Below, in pieces: positions 1 through 7,790 of a DNA stretch of 64,000 nucleotides. Position numbers and translations under genes: made by a program. Source of the DNA: Ricordea florida (lineage: Eukaryota; Cnidaria; Anthozoa; Corallimorpharia; Ricordeidae); assembly GCA_949710005.1 (NCBI GenBank), contig OX453277.1, forward strand, positions 3,549,501-3,613,500. Direction: 5' to 3'. Under the pieces are notes generated by a model. That model was not told where the DNA came from, did no database searches, and worked only from the letters and a program-made list of their open reading frames with translations. How positions within the stretch are numbered: position 1 is the stretch's first letter; every line of letters begins with the position of its first letter.

Positions 1-972
1 GGAGGAGAAACATTGCAAGATACTCAAGGATATGATTTATTTCAAACATATCATGATTTATTCTTAACCGAAGAAGAGCGAGAAGATAGATTAAAACAAG
101 GTATTTCTTCGTTAAATATCAGAAAAATTAGAACAAAGGCTGGAGATATGAAAACCCAAGATACAAAAGAAGTTGTCTTAGCTAATGTTCACGGCACAAA
201 GTACAGAATACCAATAAATCATCCTATTCTAAACGATCACGGTGTTTTTTATCCGAAAGCGCTGGAAAATCATCTTATATTTGAGATTACACTTGCCCCA
301 ATCGCTAATATTCTTATTTATTCAGATACAACTAAAGCACCATCTTATTCAATCAAAAACTTAGAGTTAGAATATTCTTCAATTTCTAGCGAATACTTAG
401 CCCGCGAGGCACAAGCGGCTTATCAGGTAGGTAAAGGATTCTTTTATGAAAATGTTACTTTGCACAAAACCTTCACATTTTCCATTGGTGGAGATGGGGT
501 TATTAATCAGCATATAAATCTCCCAAGAAGATCAATGACGGGAATATTGTTTTTGTTTTTCACCCCCCAAACCCCAGGAGCAAGAGATTCAGAAAATTTC
601 TATAACCCAGGAATATCTTCAGTTGAAATTGATGTTGATGGTGTGCCAAATAGAATATATTCTAGAGGAATGATTCCTTCCGATCTTTGGGAATCTGTGA
701 AAAAAAGATTTCACCGGGATGCCGGTTTGCAAATATCATTAAAGGAAAAAGAATTTTACGCTGATAAGTTTGCTCTTTGGGTTGATACTAGAACTCATCC
801 AGATAATGGTATTCATGGCGGCGGACTTGCTCTAAATAATACGCACGATGGTGTAAAAATAGAAATTAAACGAAAACAGAGCGGATCCGGAACAATAACT
901 TGTCATATGTTTGTCGTGGCTGACGCAATGATGGAGATTATGAATTCAAGTTTGAGATCAATTAAGTACTGA
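1..972 (+). CDS. Major capsid protein (double jelly roll), C-terminal part
   Basis: The frame is open from base 1, so the N-terminal part lies outside the window. The TTG at 13 is not taken as a start. The visible 323 codons look like the C-terminal jelly roll of polinton-like/adintovirus capsid proteins: a RRSMTGILFLFF strand, a segment with IYSRGM before a tryptophan (DLWESV), LWVDTRTHPDN, and a terminal strand pair around GSGTITCHMFVVADAMM. These proteins form the trimeric capsomers of the icosahedral shell. The packaging ATPase follows 82 bases later on the same strand, a common pairing in this virus group. The assignment rests on remembered family patterns, not a search. It is the best-supported structural protein here. 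Confidence 0.72.
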   Translation, partial: GGETLQDTQGYDLFQTYHDLFLTEEEREDRLKQGISSLNIRKIRTKAGDMKTQDTKEVVLANVHGTKYRIPINHPILNDHGVFYPKALENHLIFEITLAPIANILIYSDTTKAPSYSIKNLELEYSSISSEYLAREAQAAYQVGKGFFYENVTLHKTFTFSIGGDGVINQHINLPRRSMTGILFLFFTPQTPGARDSENFYNPGISSVEIDVDGVPNRIYSRGMIPSDLWESVKKRFHRDAGLQISLKEKEFYADKFALWVDTRTHPDNGIHGGGLALNNTHDGVKIEIKRKQSGSGTITCHMFVVADAMMEIMNSSLRSIKY

Positions 973-974
973 TC

Positions 975-1002
975 GGCGCTTACGCGCCTCCCCGCTTCGC
1001 GG
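975..1002 (+). terminator. Two GC-rich hairpins after the capsid gene
   Basis: Three bases after the capsid stop there is a 5-bp stem GGCGC/GCGCC with a 4-base loop (975-988), followed by CCGC/GCGG with a 3-base loop (992-1002). They are strikingly GC-rich within AT-rich viral DNA. A role in forming the capsid mRNA 3' end is an inference. Confidence 0.45.
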
Positions 1003-1016
1003 ACCAAAGGGAAGAA

Positions 1017-1025
1017 CCTAAATTT
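1017..1025 (+). promoter_or_regulatory. Promoter-like box of ATPase gene (weak)
   Basis: CCTAAATTT lies 38 bases before the ATG. It is the weakest match to the T(C/T)TA(A/G)A box found ahead of the other viral genes. Confidence 0.35.
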
Positions 1026-1054
1026 AAAAAACATTTAGTTATGATACAAAAATC

Positions 1055-1681
1055 ATGGAAGATTTACGAGATAAAATCCCATTCCATTGTATTATAACAG
1101 GACCCACAAATTGCGGAAAAACAAAGTACTTAATTGAAAAGCTCCGAGGCCCTTTCCGGAAAGTTTTTGAATATATTGTTTTAATTTGTCCGACTTATTC
1201 TAAAAATAAAACTTATCATAATTTTGCTAAAAAGGATGAGCGTTTTTATGTATTATCTCCGGATGCAAGTAACGTAGAGGAGATTAATGAGTTACTAACT
1301 GATTGCCAAACTTTATTCTCCGGAACAAATACTTTAATAATTTTAGATGATTGCGCTGTTTCTAATGATCTGAAAAAGCGATCAAATAAGTTCATAGATT
1401 TGGCATTCTCCGGAAGACATCATGGTTTATCAGTTTGGGTTCTAACCCAGCAATTGACATCCATAGCAAAACCATTCCGCGAAAATGTAGCTTGCGTTGT
1501 TACTTTTCATAATCCGTCGCAGAAAGGGATGAAAATGTTTTTCGAAGATTACGGCGGAGATTTGGATTATGAATTGGGGAAAAAGTTTGTGCAACTCCTG
1601 AAAACTGAAAAATATTCTAGGTTATGTTTATCTTTGCGTTACCCATTTAATTGCTATTTAGAGATACCCGAAGTGATTTAA
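1055..1681 (+). CDS. Packaging ATPase, A32/FtsK-HerA type
   Basis: This 208-residue protein has a Walker A motif GPTNCGKT at residues 16-23 and a Walker B motif LIILDD at 94-99. Downstream are SGRHHGLSVWVLTQQ, which fits the sensor/arginine region of A32-like ATPases, and a VTFHNPSQKG segment. Proteins of this family pump DNA into the preformed capsid. The length is typical of the small viral A32 branch, about 200-280 residues. The gene follows the capsid gene and ends 8 bases before the next ATG. The frame is intact and both catalytic motifs are present. Confidence 0.88.
   Translation: MEDLRDKIPFHCIITGPTNCGKTKYLIEKLRGPFRKVFEYIVLICPTYSKNKTYHNFAKKDERFYVLSPDASNVEEINELLTDCQTLFSGTNTLIILDDCAVSNDLKKRSNKFIDLAFSGRHHGLSVWVLTQQLTSIAKPFRENVACVVTFHNPSQKGMKMFFEDYGGDLDYELGKKFVQLLKTEKYSRLCLSLRYPFNCYLEIPEVI
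1657..1665 (+). promoter_or_regulatory. Promoter-like box inside ATPase gene end
   Basis: TTTAGAGAT lies 33 bases before the ATG at 1690 and within the last codons of the ATPase gene, so the next gene could be transcribed on its own. Confidence 0.4.
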
Positions 1682-1689
1682 CAAAAAAG

Positions 1690-2244
1690 ATGACAAAGCC
1701 GGAAGATTACATTGACCAACCACAGGAAAAAACTGACCGACCGGAGGGAGGGTCTGGAAAAAGTGAGGATCTTGAAATCAAACAAGAATCTCTTGCGATT
1801 CTAGCGGTTCTTGGGACAACAAAGGAATATTTAGGGGCTGATATGAGTCTGGGTGATGTAAAAAAATTATCGGAAAAAGATGTAGAAAAATATTTTAATC
1901 GTTATCAATCGGTAATGGGAAAGAAAATTAACGGAGGATTGGTAGATTCTTCCCTAGAATTAGTTTCCAAACTTATTTCGTATTTAGTTCCGGTAGACGA
2001 CATAGATGCTCTTTGCGATGATTTGAAGAAAGATAATTTGGTTAATCGAGAATTAACAAACTTTGTAGGTCTCTTAGCGTTAAAAGGAGGAAGACTGACA
2101 GCACTTGCTAGCGGGATATTTCAGGTTGCTAAACACATAAAATTCAACAAAAATCAGCAATTTCCAAGAGAAGAAACAGTAAATGGTAGCGCAACTGAAC
2201 AAGAAACTAAGCAATCTGCTGAAGGCGTTGATACAGTATACTAA
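1690..2244 (+). CDS. Viral protein of unknown function, 184 aa
   Basis: The ATG at 1690 was chosen because it directly follows the ATPase stop and has a promoter-like box 33 bases upstream. The frame is also open upstream, overlapping the ATPase end. The N-terminal 30 residues are polar and probably disordered (Asp, Glu, Pro, Gly rich). The rest is predicted helical, with a lysine-rich stretch around KKLSEKDVEKYF and a small hydrophobic segment around FVGLLALKGGRLTALASGIF. There is no clear membrane helix and I recognise no domain. Its place in the structural gene cluster suggests a virion or assembly role, which is inference. Confidence 0.6.
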   Translation: MTKPEDYIDQPQEKTDRPEGGSGKSEDLEIKQESLAILAVLGTTKEYLGADMSLGDVKKLSEKDVEKYFNRYQSVMGKKINGGLVDSSLELVSKLISYLVPVDDIDALCDDLKKDNLVNRELTNFVGLLALKGGRLTALASGIFQVAKHIKFNKNQQFPREETVNGSATEQETKQSAEGVDTVY

Positions 2245-2250
2245 TAGAGA

Positions 2251-2259
2251 TCTAAAAAC
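2251..2259 (+). promoter_or_regulatory. Promoter-like box TCTAAAAAC
   Basis: The box lies 32 bases before the ATG at 2283 and follows the previous stop by six bases. It belongs to the shared viral box series. Confidence 0.5.
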
Positions 2260-2282
2260 TTATTCTCTGCATCCAAAATAAC

Positions 2283-2708
2283 ATGTCAGAACAAAATGAG
2301 CAAAGTCCCGAGAGAATCACTGCTGATCAAGTACCAGAAAATACTGATACTAAAAAGAAGGATAAAGATCCTAAAAAGGTTGCTGCGGGAAAGAAATTAG
2401 CTGAGTATAATAAGAAGGCAAAAGAAGCATTAGCTAGGGAGATGAAACGAGATCAAAAAGTAAAAAAGAAAGAGGAAGATACCAAAGAAAATACAATTAG
2501 TGAAGAGAAATCTTGGATTCCAGAGTTATCTTTTACTACTGTTTTATCCGTTGTTGGGTTGGGGTTTACAGCATTTGATATTTTTATGAGGTATCAGGAA
2601 AAAGCTAAAACAGAGTATTCTAATAGGATAGCTGATTTATCTCAAGTTCCACAAATACCCCAGGCTTCAAAAATTCCATTACCCGTAAAATCCTTAGGAA
2701 TGGAGTAA
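2283..2708 (+). CDS. Small viral membrane protein, lysine-rich N-terminus
   Basis: The 141-residue product starts with about 80 strongly charged residues, mostly Lys and Glu (KKKDKDPKKVAAGKK and similar). One hydrophobic helix follows, around TVLSVVGLGFTAFDIFM, and then a short tail rich in Pro and Gln. A basic soluble part next to one membrane helix would fit a minor virion protein that contacts both DNA and an internal membrane. That is inference; I do not recognise the family. The gene is in series with the neighbouring genes on the plus strand. Confidence 0.6.
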   Translation: MSEQNEQSPERITADQVPENTDTKKKDKDPKKVAAGKKLAEYNKKAKEALAREMKRDQKVKKKEEDTKENTISEEKSWIPELSFTTVLSVVGLGFTAFDIFMRYQEKAKTEYSNRIADLSQVPQIPQASKIPLPVKSLGME

Positions 2709-2714
2709 AAGTAA

Positions 2715-2723
2715 TTTAAAAGT
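2715..2723 (+). promoter_or_regulatory. Promoter-like box TTTAAAAGT
   Basis: The box lies 31 bases before the ATG at 2746 and within 10 bases of the previous stop. It belongs to the shared viral box series. Confidence 0.45.
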
Positions 2724-2745
2724 TTCACAATGTTACAGTAAAATT

Positions 2746-2964
2746 ATGTCTTCAGAAAACAAACTTGTGAAAACTGTAACTGATTCAGCTGTGCTTATCG
2801 GTTTAAGCGCGGGAGTTGGGTATGTCGCAAAAAAGATGATGAAAGAATCATTTTTGAGTGACCCATCCATGAGTATTACAAATTACGCAAAGTGGGTAGT
2901 CGTATTATCCGGAAGCATGTACCTAAAAACCTATTTAGAGGATCAGAAGATTTTACCAAAATAA
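2746..2964 (+). CDS. Very small viral membrane protein, 72 aa
   Basis: The 72-residue product has two weakly hydrophobic stretches: AVLIGLSAGVGYVA near residues 15-28, and YAKWVVVLSGSMYLKTYL near residues 47-64. It may span a membrane twice as a hairpin. The frame is supported by a promoter-like box 31 bases upstream and by tight packing: only four bases separate its stop from the next ATG. Function and family are unknown to me. Such small membrane proteins are usual in the late clusters of this virus group. Confidence 0.55.
   Translation: MSSENKLVKTVTDSAVLIGLSAGVGYVAKKMMKESFLSDPSMSITNYAKWVVVLSGSMYLKTYLEDQKILPK
2934..2943 (+). promoter_or_regulatory. Promoter-like box TTTAGAGGAT
   Basis: The box lies 35 bases before the ATG at 2969, inside the end of the preceding gene. 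Confidence 0.4.
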
Positions 2965-2968
2965 AATT

Positions 2969-3361
2969 ATGGCAACATTAGCAATGATGGCGATAGGGGC
3001 AGTATTGAATGCGACGGCATTTACCGGAGGAAATTATCTTGCAAAATATTTATCTGGACGCAGCGTTGATACAGAAAAAATACGACACGATAAAGCAATG
3101 GAAAAATATCAAAGGGATTACGCAGAATACCAGGAAAAAAGACAAAAAATGCTTGATTGGAAAATGAAGAAAAAGGATGAAAAATATCAGGCATCAAAAA
3201 ATATTTCTACAACAAATCAGGCTTTTGCCTTGTACGGTCAAATGACAGAACCAAAATTCTCTGATTATTACAAACCAAGCGATGATCAAAAGACTGGGGA
3301 AATGGTATATGTCGGAGCAGGAATGTTAGGTTTGGGGTATGCGGCAAGTAAAATATTATAA
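2969..3361 (+). CDS. Small viral protein with membrane helices at both ends
   Basis: The 130-residue product begins with a hydrophobic segment (MATLAMMAIGAVLNATAFTG) and ends with another (VYVGAGMLGLGYAASKIL). The middle 70 residues are highly charged and probably coiled coil (KYQRDYAEYQEKRQKMLDWK). This resembles small virion membrane proteins with a helical linker, but I know no named family. The gene ends the first plus-strand cluster, and a hairpin shared with other gene ends starts one base after its stop. Confidence 0.6.
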   Translation: MATLAMMAIGAVLNATAFTGGNYLAKYLSGRSVDTEKIRHDKAMEKYQRDYAEYQEKRQKMLDWKMKKKDEKYQASKNISTTNQAFALYGQMTEPKFSDYYKPSDDQKTGEMVYVGAGMLGLGYAASKIL

Positions 3362-3406
3362 TGTTATGTAACTTGTAATTCAGAAATTAGAATAAGTTAA
3401 ATAACA
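3362..3406. terminator. TGTTATGTAAC hairpin between convergent genes
   Basis: TGTTATGTAACTT (3362-3374) pairs with AAGTTAAATAACA (3394-3406), 13 bp with one mismatch and a 19-base loop. It sits between the convergent stops at 3361 and 3428, and its arm sequence recurs at 8481 and 9214. A role in mRNA 3'-end formation for both strands is inferred. Confidence 0.6.
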
Positions 3407-3427
3407 TAAGGTATTAGAGTAGATGTA

Positions 3428-4303
3428 TCAAAATCCCTCGAAAGGTTTAGGGGAATGATCTCTACAATATCTTTCTCCTCTTTCAATTTCACTTTCACTT
3501 TCGCTTTCGCTTTCATCAAGACCAATATGAGAAGAAGCAGACTCTCCGTCAGAAATAATTACTTCAGGATTATATTTTCTGCGGGGAGCCAATCTTTTAA
3601 GTTCTTGTTTTGTTTCTATGAGAGCATCGTAAAGCTTTACTTGCAAAGAAATAAGTGTGGAGCTAATAAATATTGATTCAATTTTGATTGAACACTCTGC
3701 GTAACAACCCTTATTGATTAAATCTTGGGGATTTATTTCACCATCACAATCCTCACTTCTAATATCATAAAACTTTGTAACAAGTTTTCCTTTTTTGGAA
3801 ATTAATTTTAGATATAATCTTGGGCCCATTTCTGGAACTCTTTGCATATAAGGTTTGTTTTTACCATCTTCAATTTTTTCCATTTTCCAATAGAGAGGAT
3901 TTAAACCTCTCTTTGATCTGGTGAGATCAGATCTTTTCAACTCAAATCTATCAATTTCTTCTTTATTTTCTAAAATATGATCAATACAACAATCTACTAT
4001 TTCATTAAATTTTTCTAACCATTCTTCTTCTTCATCGGTAGGTCTATTTCCTCTCCATAAACATACGGGAAAAGAATAAGTTGAGAAATTTTCAGAAACT
4101 CCGAATGAATACAAGCGATCAGTTTTAATAACTAATTCTCCTTTAGTGCCATCTTCATTTCTTGAATAAATTTTAATTCGCTTATATTCTACTTTTGGTT
4201 TGCTGCCAGGAACTTCCCCTAAAATTGGTTTAGAAAAAATCATACTTTCTTTTGGATTATAATTCTTAATATCTTCTATTAATTGTGTATCTTCGTTCTG
4301 CAT
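3428..4303 (-). CDS. DUF5871-like putative ssDNA-binding protein
   Basis: This 291-residue protein resembles the family I know as DUF5871, found in nucleocytoplasmic large DNA viruses and polinton-like viruses and thought to be an OB-fold single-strand DNA-binding protein. Supporting segments are YSFPVCLW, a charged helix ending in CIDHILENKEE, GPRLYLKLI, and the diagnostic CSIKIESIFIS...SLQVKLYDA strand pair at about residues 205-230. The C-terminal 40 residues are acidic and Ser/Glu-repetitive (ESESESEIE), as in many viral and bacterial SSB tails. It is the only minus-strand gene between two plus-strand clusters and has its own box upstream, so separate, perhaps early, expression is plausible. 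The replication role is inferred from the family. Confidence 0.65.
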   Translation of the reverse strand: MQNEDTQLIEDIKNYNPKESMIFSKPILGEVPGSKPKVEYKRIKIYSRNEDGTKGELVIKTDRLYSFGVSENFSTYSFPVCLWRGNRPTDEEEEWLEKFNEIVDCCIDHILENKEEIDRFELKRSDLTRSKRGLNPLYWKMEKIEDGKNKPYMQRVPEMGPRLYLKLISKKGKLVTKFYDIRSEDCDGEINPQDLINKGCYAECSIKIESIFISSTLISLQVKLYDALIETKQELKRLAPRRKYNPEVIISDGESASSHIGLDESESESESEIERGERYCRDHSPKPFEGF

Positions 4304-4328
4304 TTTATTTCCCTTTTTACTCCACCTT

Positions 4329-4338
4329 ATCTTTTAAA
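4329..4338 (-). promoter_or_regulatory. Promoter-like box TTTAAAAGAT (minus strand)
   Basis: The box lies 35 bases before the ATG at 4303. The same ten-base form, ending AA instead of AT, precedes both other minus-strand genes. Confidence 0.55.
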
Positions 4339-4367
4339 TCAATTTTTCTTTTAATTAATTTTCCACG

Positions 4368-4376
4368 TCTAAAGAT
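4368..4376 (+). promoter_or_regulatory. Promoter-like box TCTAAAGAT
   Basis: The box lies 32 bases before the ATG at 4400. The identical nonamer precedes three further plus-strand genes (5406, 6152, 7808). Confidence 0.65.
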
Positions 4377-4399
4377 TCCATAATGATAAGTAAAAAATA

Positions 4400-5401
4400 A
4401 TGGCGGAAGGAGGATATTTTCCCGAAGATTTGGATCCAACTGAATTAAATAAAACAAATGATGATGATAATGATGATGCCCTTGCTTGGGATCCAACACA
4501 TATGGAACTTCAAAACAGAGATACATCTACAAGTTATGGAAACATAAATTATGAAGATGGTATGGCAGATACTTCATTTGGCGGCACAGATGAAAAACAA
4601 CCTTTATTAGGAAATAAAGAAGAAGAATTAAAAGAAGCAGAAAAAGATATATGGAAAGTGCGGTTGGAAGCAAAATTCAAAGAAATTAAAGCTTATTTTC
4701 AGAAAATAAAGGGAGGTATAGTATTACCAGCTGTTAGGGGGCCGTCTGGTGGAAAATATGTTTATATGGCCAATGAAGATGATTTTAGAAGATATGACGA
4801 AAAAGATGGAAAAATAAAAGAAAAACTTAAACCTGGGAAATTAAAAGATGCTTTGGGGCCAACTAGAGCGGAAATAGCAGAAAGAATGGAAACAGAAATT
4901 ACCAACAAAAAAGAAAAACAAAATGAGAGACTCGAAAGAAAAAAATTTCTTGAAGCAAAACCATTGAAAACTCCAGAAGAAGAGTCGGAGATTGAAAATT
5001 TAAATGCTGAAGTTATAGAAAACGCAGAAGATATAGCAAACTCTGTAGCGGAAAGAGAAAGAGTTCAAGAAGGAATGTCCTTGAGAGAAAGAATTAAGGC
5101 TATTTTCAAAAAACATGGCTTTACAGTTTTTGCCATTCTAAGTGCTATGGGTGTCGTCATTGGTGTTATCGTTTCTAGTCTTTCAAGGGGTTTATCCTCT
5201 TTGGGTAGAGGAGTTGGAAATGGTTTGAAAACTCTTGGGAAAAAACTAGGACAAATATTACCGGGAATGATAGGGGCAATAGTTAGTTTTCTTTTCAAAA
5301 CTGCTGGAGAAGTAATTGGATTTTTGGGGAAAAATGCTTGGCTTTTGATAATGGCTGTAGTTTTGTATTTTGTTGAAAGTATGAAAAAGAAGACAAAGTA
5401 A
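4400..5401 (+). CDS. Viral multi-pass membrane protein with acidic N-terminus
   Basis: The 333-residue product has an acidic, probably disordered N-terminal third, a charged and likely coiled-coil middle (about residues 75-230, many Lys/Glu), and a hydrophobic C-terminal 100 residues. Those hold three likely helices: FTVFAILSAMGVVIGVIVSS, LPGMIGAIVSFLFKTAGEVI and NAWLLIMAVVLYFVE. Between the first two is a Gly-Leu-rich amphipathic stretch (SLGRGVGNGLKTLGKKLG). I remember similar Gly-rich C-termini in uncharacterised cnidarian gene models that are probably viral. A virion membrane or membrane-lytic entry role is possible but unproven. The start is supported by the box 32 bases upstream. Confidence 0.65.
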   Translation: MAEGGYFPEDLDPTELNKTNDDDNDDALAWDPTHMELQNRDTSTSYGNINYEDGMADTSFGGTDEKQPLLGNKEEELKEAEKDIWKVRLEAKFKEIKAYFQKIKGGIVLPAVRGPSGGKYVYMANEDDFRRYDEKDGKIKEKLKPGKLKDALGPTRAEIAERMETEITNKKEKQNERLERKKFLEAKPLKTPEEESEIENLNAEVIENAEDIANSVAERERVQEGMSLRERIKAIFKKHGFTVFAILSAMGVVIGVIVSSLSRGLSSLGRGVGNGLKTLGKKLGQILPGMIGAIVSFLFKTAGEVIGFLGKNAWLLIMAVVLYFVESMKKKTK

Positions 5402-5405
5402 CCAA

Positions 5406-5414
5406 TCTAAAGAT
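5406..5414 (+). promoter_or_regulatory. Promoter-like box TCTAAAGAT
   Basis: The box lies 35 bases before the ATG at 5441 and four bases after the previous stop. Confidence 0.65.
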
Positions 5415-5440
5415 ATCATGCTGTTCAGTAAAAACACAAT

Positions 5441-6061
5441 ATGGGAGACTACAATGGAGATCTTTATCCTCAGTTACCTAATAATAATGCCCAAACACAA
5501 AAAGGGGAAAGCACAATCAATTTCAGATTACAGAAATCAAGTGAGGTATTGCAAAATCTAGAAAAGGAAATTAGACATTACGAAGAAGTGAGGAAAAAAT
5601 ATAATAGAGCAAGAGGAATATGCACAAAAATTAGTGTTTCTGGAGGATTTGTTTCAGTTCTTCTATCAGCAAGCGGCTTGGGAACTTCTCTCACGGGATT
5701 AGGAGCTATAGTTGGTGTGCCTTTAGGTGTGGTTGGTGGGGTTTTTGGGGTTTTCTCAATCGTATTTGGATTTGCATCTAAGAATCTTTCGGGTAAAGTT
5801 AGCAAACACGAGCAAACTGTTGCCATTGCAAAGTCAAAATTAAACACCATTAGCGATTTAGTCTCAAAAGCTTTGAAAGATAATGATATATCCGATCAAG
5901 AATTTTCCATAATTTTAGCGGAATTGGAAAAGTTTCAAAAACTGAAACAAGAAATACGACAAAAATTCAGAAAAGATTCAGAAAAAAACTTCGACATGAG
6001 TATGATAAGGAAGAAAGTTCGAGAAGATCTATTAAAAGAATTAACCAATCCGGCTGGTTAA
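5441..6061 (+). CDS. Viral membrane protein with central glycine-rich hairpin
   Basis: The 206-residue product has a helical, coiled-coil-like region (about residues 28-62), a long hydrophobic Gly/Ser/Val-rich stretch (about 65-115, for example LSASGLGTSLTGLGAIVG), and a charged helical C-terminal half (KHEQTVAIAKSKLNTISDLVSKAL and onward). The layout, helices around a long apolar hairpin, resembles pore-forming or fusion-like helical proteins, but I see no named family. Close relatives seem common among uncharacterised cnidarian gene models. It lies between two other membrane-protein genes of the same cluster and has its own promoter-like box. Confidence 0.62.
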   Translation: MGDYNGDLYPQLPNNNAQTQKGESTINFRLQKSSEVLQNLEKEIRHYEEVRKKYNRARGICTKISVSGGFVSVLLSASGLGTSLTGLGAIVGVPLGVVGGVFGVFSIVFGFASKNLSGKVSKHEQTVAIAKSKLNTISDLVSKALKDNDISDQEFSIILAELEKFQKLKQEIRQKFRKDSEKNFDMSMIRKKVREDLLKELTNPAG

Positions 6062-6081
6062 AAATTTCTTTTGAAAGAACC
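6056..6081 (+). terminator. Possible hairpin over the stop codon at 6061
   Basis: GGTT at 6056 pairs with AACC at 6078-6081, around an inner TTCTTT/AAAGAA stem. The structure is AT-rich and could be chance. Confidence 0.25.
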
Positions 6082-6151
6082 GAAGTGGGGTGCAATTGTT
6101 TCGCGGGGGTTAATAGAGAGGTTAATTAAATTTACATCTTATTCTAAAAGA

Positions 6152-6160
6152 TCTAAAGAT
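6152..6160 (+). promoter_or_regulatory. Promoter-like box TCTAAAGAT
   Basis: The box lies 37 bases before the ATG at 6189. This spacing favours 6189 over the in-frame GTG at 6171 as the true start. Confidence 0.6.
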
Positions 6161-6188
6161 CAGATAAATTGTGAAACAAAAGAATAAG

Positions 6189-7790
6189 ATGTTATTGAAC
6201 GATTTCAAAACTAGGTATCCAAAGGCCAACTTGGAAAAATTTACATTTGTTAATGACTCATTCGGAGGATATATCGAATGGAAAGTCAATGGAACAACAA
6301 TTATGTCAAATGACGATCCTTCCGGAAAAACTTGGACTGAAAATCTTTCTAATCATTTGAAAACATTATTATGGGAAGATTTGGGGGTTGGAAATAAAGT
6401 AAAAGCAAGTTCATTTCCGACAAGTTTGAAATTCACAAAACAAATATATCCAATACCCGGAGTTAAATTCAATGAATTTGCTGATAATGTTACAATGATG
6501 TTAACTAATTTGCAAATATATGTCTCAGAAAAAGATAGTTTCACTTCGGCAATGAAAAATGTTTTTAAAAATCAGACTGTAGAACTTAATAGCGGAAAAG
6601 AAGCTAGAGCTTGGTTGGGTAAACCAAATATTAAACAATGGCCACAACAATTAAACATGGCGGTTTGGTGTGCAACATCCGGCTGCGGAGTAAGTTTAAG
6701 TGATATTTTTAGTTACCCGAAAGTTATTAAAAGTTTCTTCGTGTTTCACATTTACTTTACAATAAGAAGAATATTAGAAGAATTACAAGTGGTAAAACCC
6801 GACGAAGAAACTTTTTCGGTAAAAAATAATCATTATAACAAAAATGCTTATAATAGATTGTGCGCAGAATTTGGGTTAAGTAATAATCAGGATTTTAAAG
6901 GGTGGAATAAACCCCTAGCTGATTTTAGATTCAAAGGAGGAGCAAACCATGGAGCCGGAGATGTATTCATAGATTATGGGAAAGGATACATACCCCCAGG
7001 GAAAACCAGCGCGGAAGCAATAGGTGGAGGAAAACAAAATATTAGAATTGTGCGAAATTACGATCCAGACGCAAATATTTGGCCAAGCAATTCAGCGAAA
7101 TTTTCAGATTATGGGGGAAAGGCAATAGAAGGAAATTTAATCTCTATGCTCAGAAATGATCATTTTGTGGATTTTCAATACGCATGGTTTATCCCTGAAT
7201 CTGGGCATGGATTAACAAAAGCGGGATTGGGAAGAATAAATAGATCAGTTGAGGCTTTTGTTTATTGCATATTGGGCGCGCAAGTTAATACCAGAAATTC
7301 CATTGTTGGTAATGGCGGAGGCGCAATCGAAACGCAAAATGAATTCAAAGCATTATTTGAAAGTTCTGTTAAAGTAAATGATATTTCTAAATCGGTTCAA
7401 AATTACCAAAAATCTGTGCAGGAAACTAAATTAAGGCTTGATTTAGCTGTGGCCCCAGGAGTTTGGTTGATCCCGAGTAATTTAATTATAAATACAGAAA
7501 GTGTGATCGGGTACAATAATGATCTTAAAATAGCCACAGAAGATATGAAATTCGGGAAAAATAATTCTGTAAATGTTGAGACAAAAGCCGTCGGAATACC
7601 AAATAGTTTGGGAACAACAAAGGTTTTATTAAATACAAATCCTCAACCAACGAAACCTAAATTAAATGAAAAAGATAAATCGGACAATGAGGAGGAAGAA
7701 GTTAAGAATATAGAAACATCTTCTCACCAAAATAATCTTGCGGTTTTAATAATTGGAGTAGGATTATTATCCTGGTTTTTATTTCGCTAA
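6189..7790 (+). CDS. Large tail-anchored viral protein, function unknown
   Basis: The product has 533 residues from the ATG at 6189. The soluble part is rich in aromatic and Asn/Lys residues and has a conserved-looking core, NMAVWCATSGCGVSLSDIF, with two close cysteines. The last 20 residues form one membrane helix (LAVLIIGVGLLSWFLF) with a single Arg after it, preceded by an acidic linker (NEEEEVKN), so the protein looks C-terminally anchored. Size, single anchor and its place just before the penton-like gene suggest an external or membrane-associated virion protein, perhaps for attachment. I recognise no catalytic motif, and this role is inference. Confidence 0.6.
   Translation: MLLNDFKTRYPKANLEKFTFVNDSFGGYIEWKVNGTTIMSNDDPSGKTWTENLSNHLKTLLWEDLGVGNKVKASSFPTSLKFTKQIYPIPGVKFNEFADNVTMMLTNLQIYVSEKDSFTSAMKNVFKNQTVELNSGKEARAWLGKPNIKQWPQQLNMAVWCATSGCGVSLSDIFSYPKVIKSFFVFHIYFTIRRILEELQVVKPDEETFSVKNNHYNKNAYNRLCAEFGLSNNQDFKGWNKPLADFRFKGGANHGAGDVFIDYGKGYIPPGKTSAEAIGGGKQNIRIVRNYDPDANIWPSNSAKFSDYGGKAIEGNLISMLRNDHFVDFQYAWFIPESGHGLTKAGLGRINRSVEAFVYCILGAQVNTRNSIVGNGGGAIETQNEFKALFESSVKVNDISKSVQNYQKSVQETKLRLDLAVAPGVWLIPSNLIINTESVIGYNNDLKIATEDMKFGKNNSVNVETKAVGIPNSLGTTKVLLNTNPQPTKPKLNEKDKSDNEEEEVKNIETSSHQNNLAVLIIGVGLLSWFLFR

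Noticed and set aside
4317..4526. Minus-strand frame upstream of the DUF5871-like gene
   Set aside because: It overlaps the well-supported start of the plus-strand membrane protein and the divergent promoter region.
6171..6188. GTG start for the 533-aa viral protein
   Set aside because: The promoter-like box spacing and a normal ATG at 6189 fit better.
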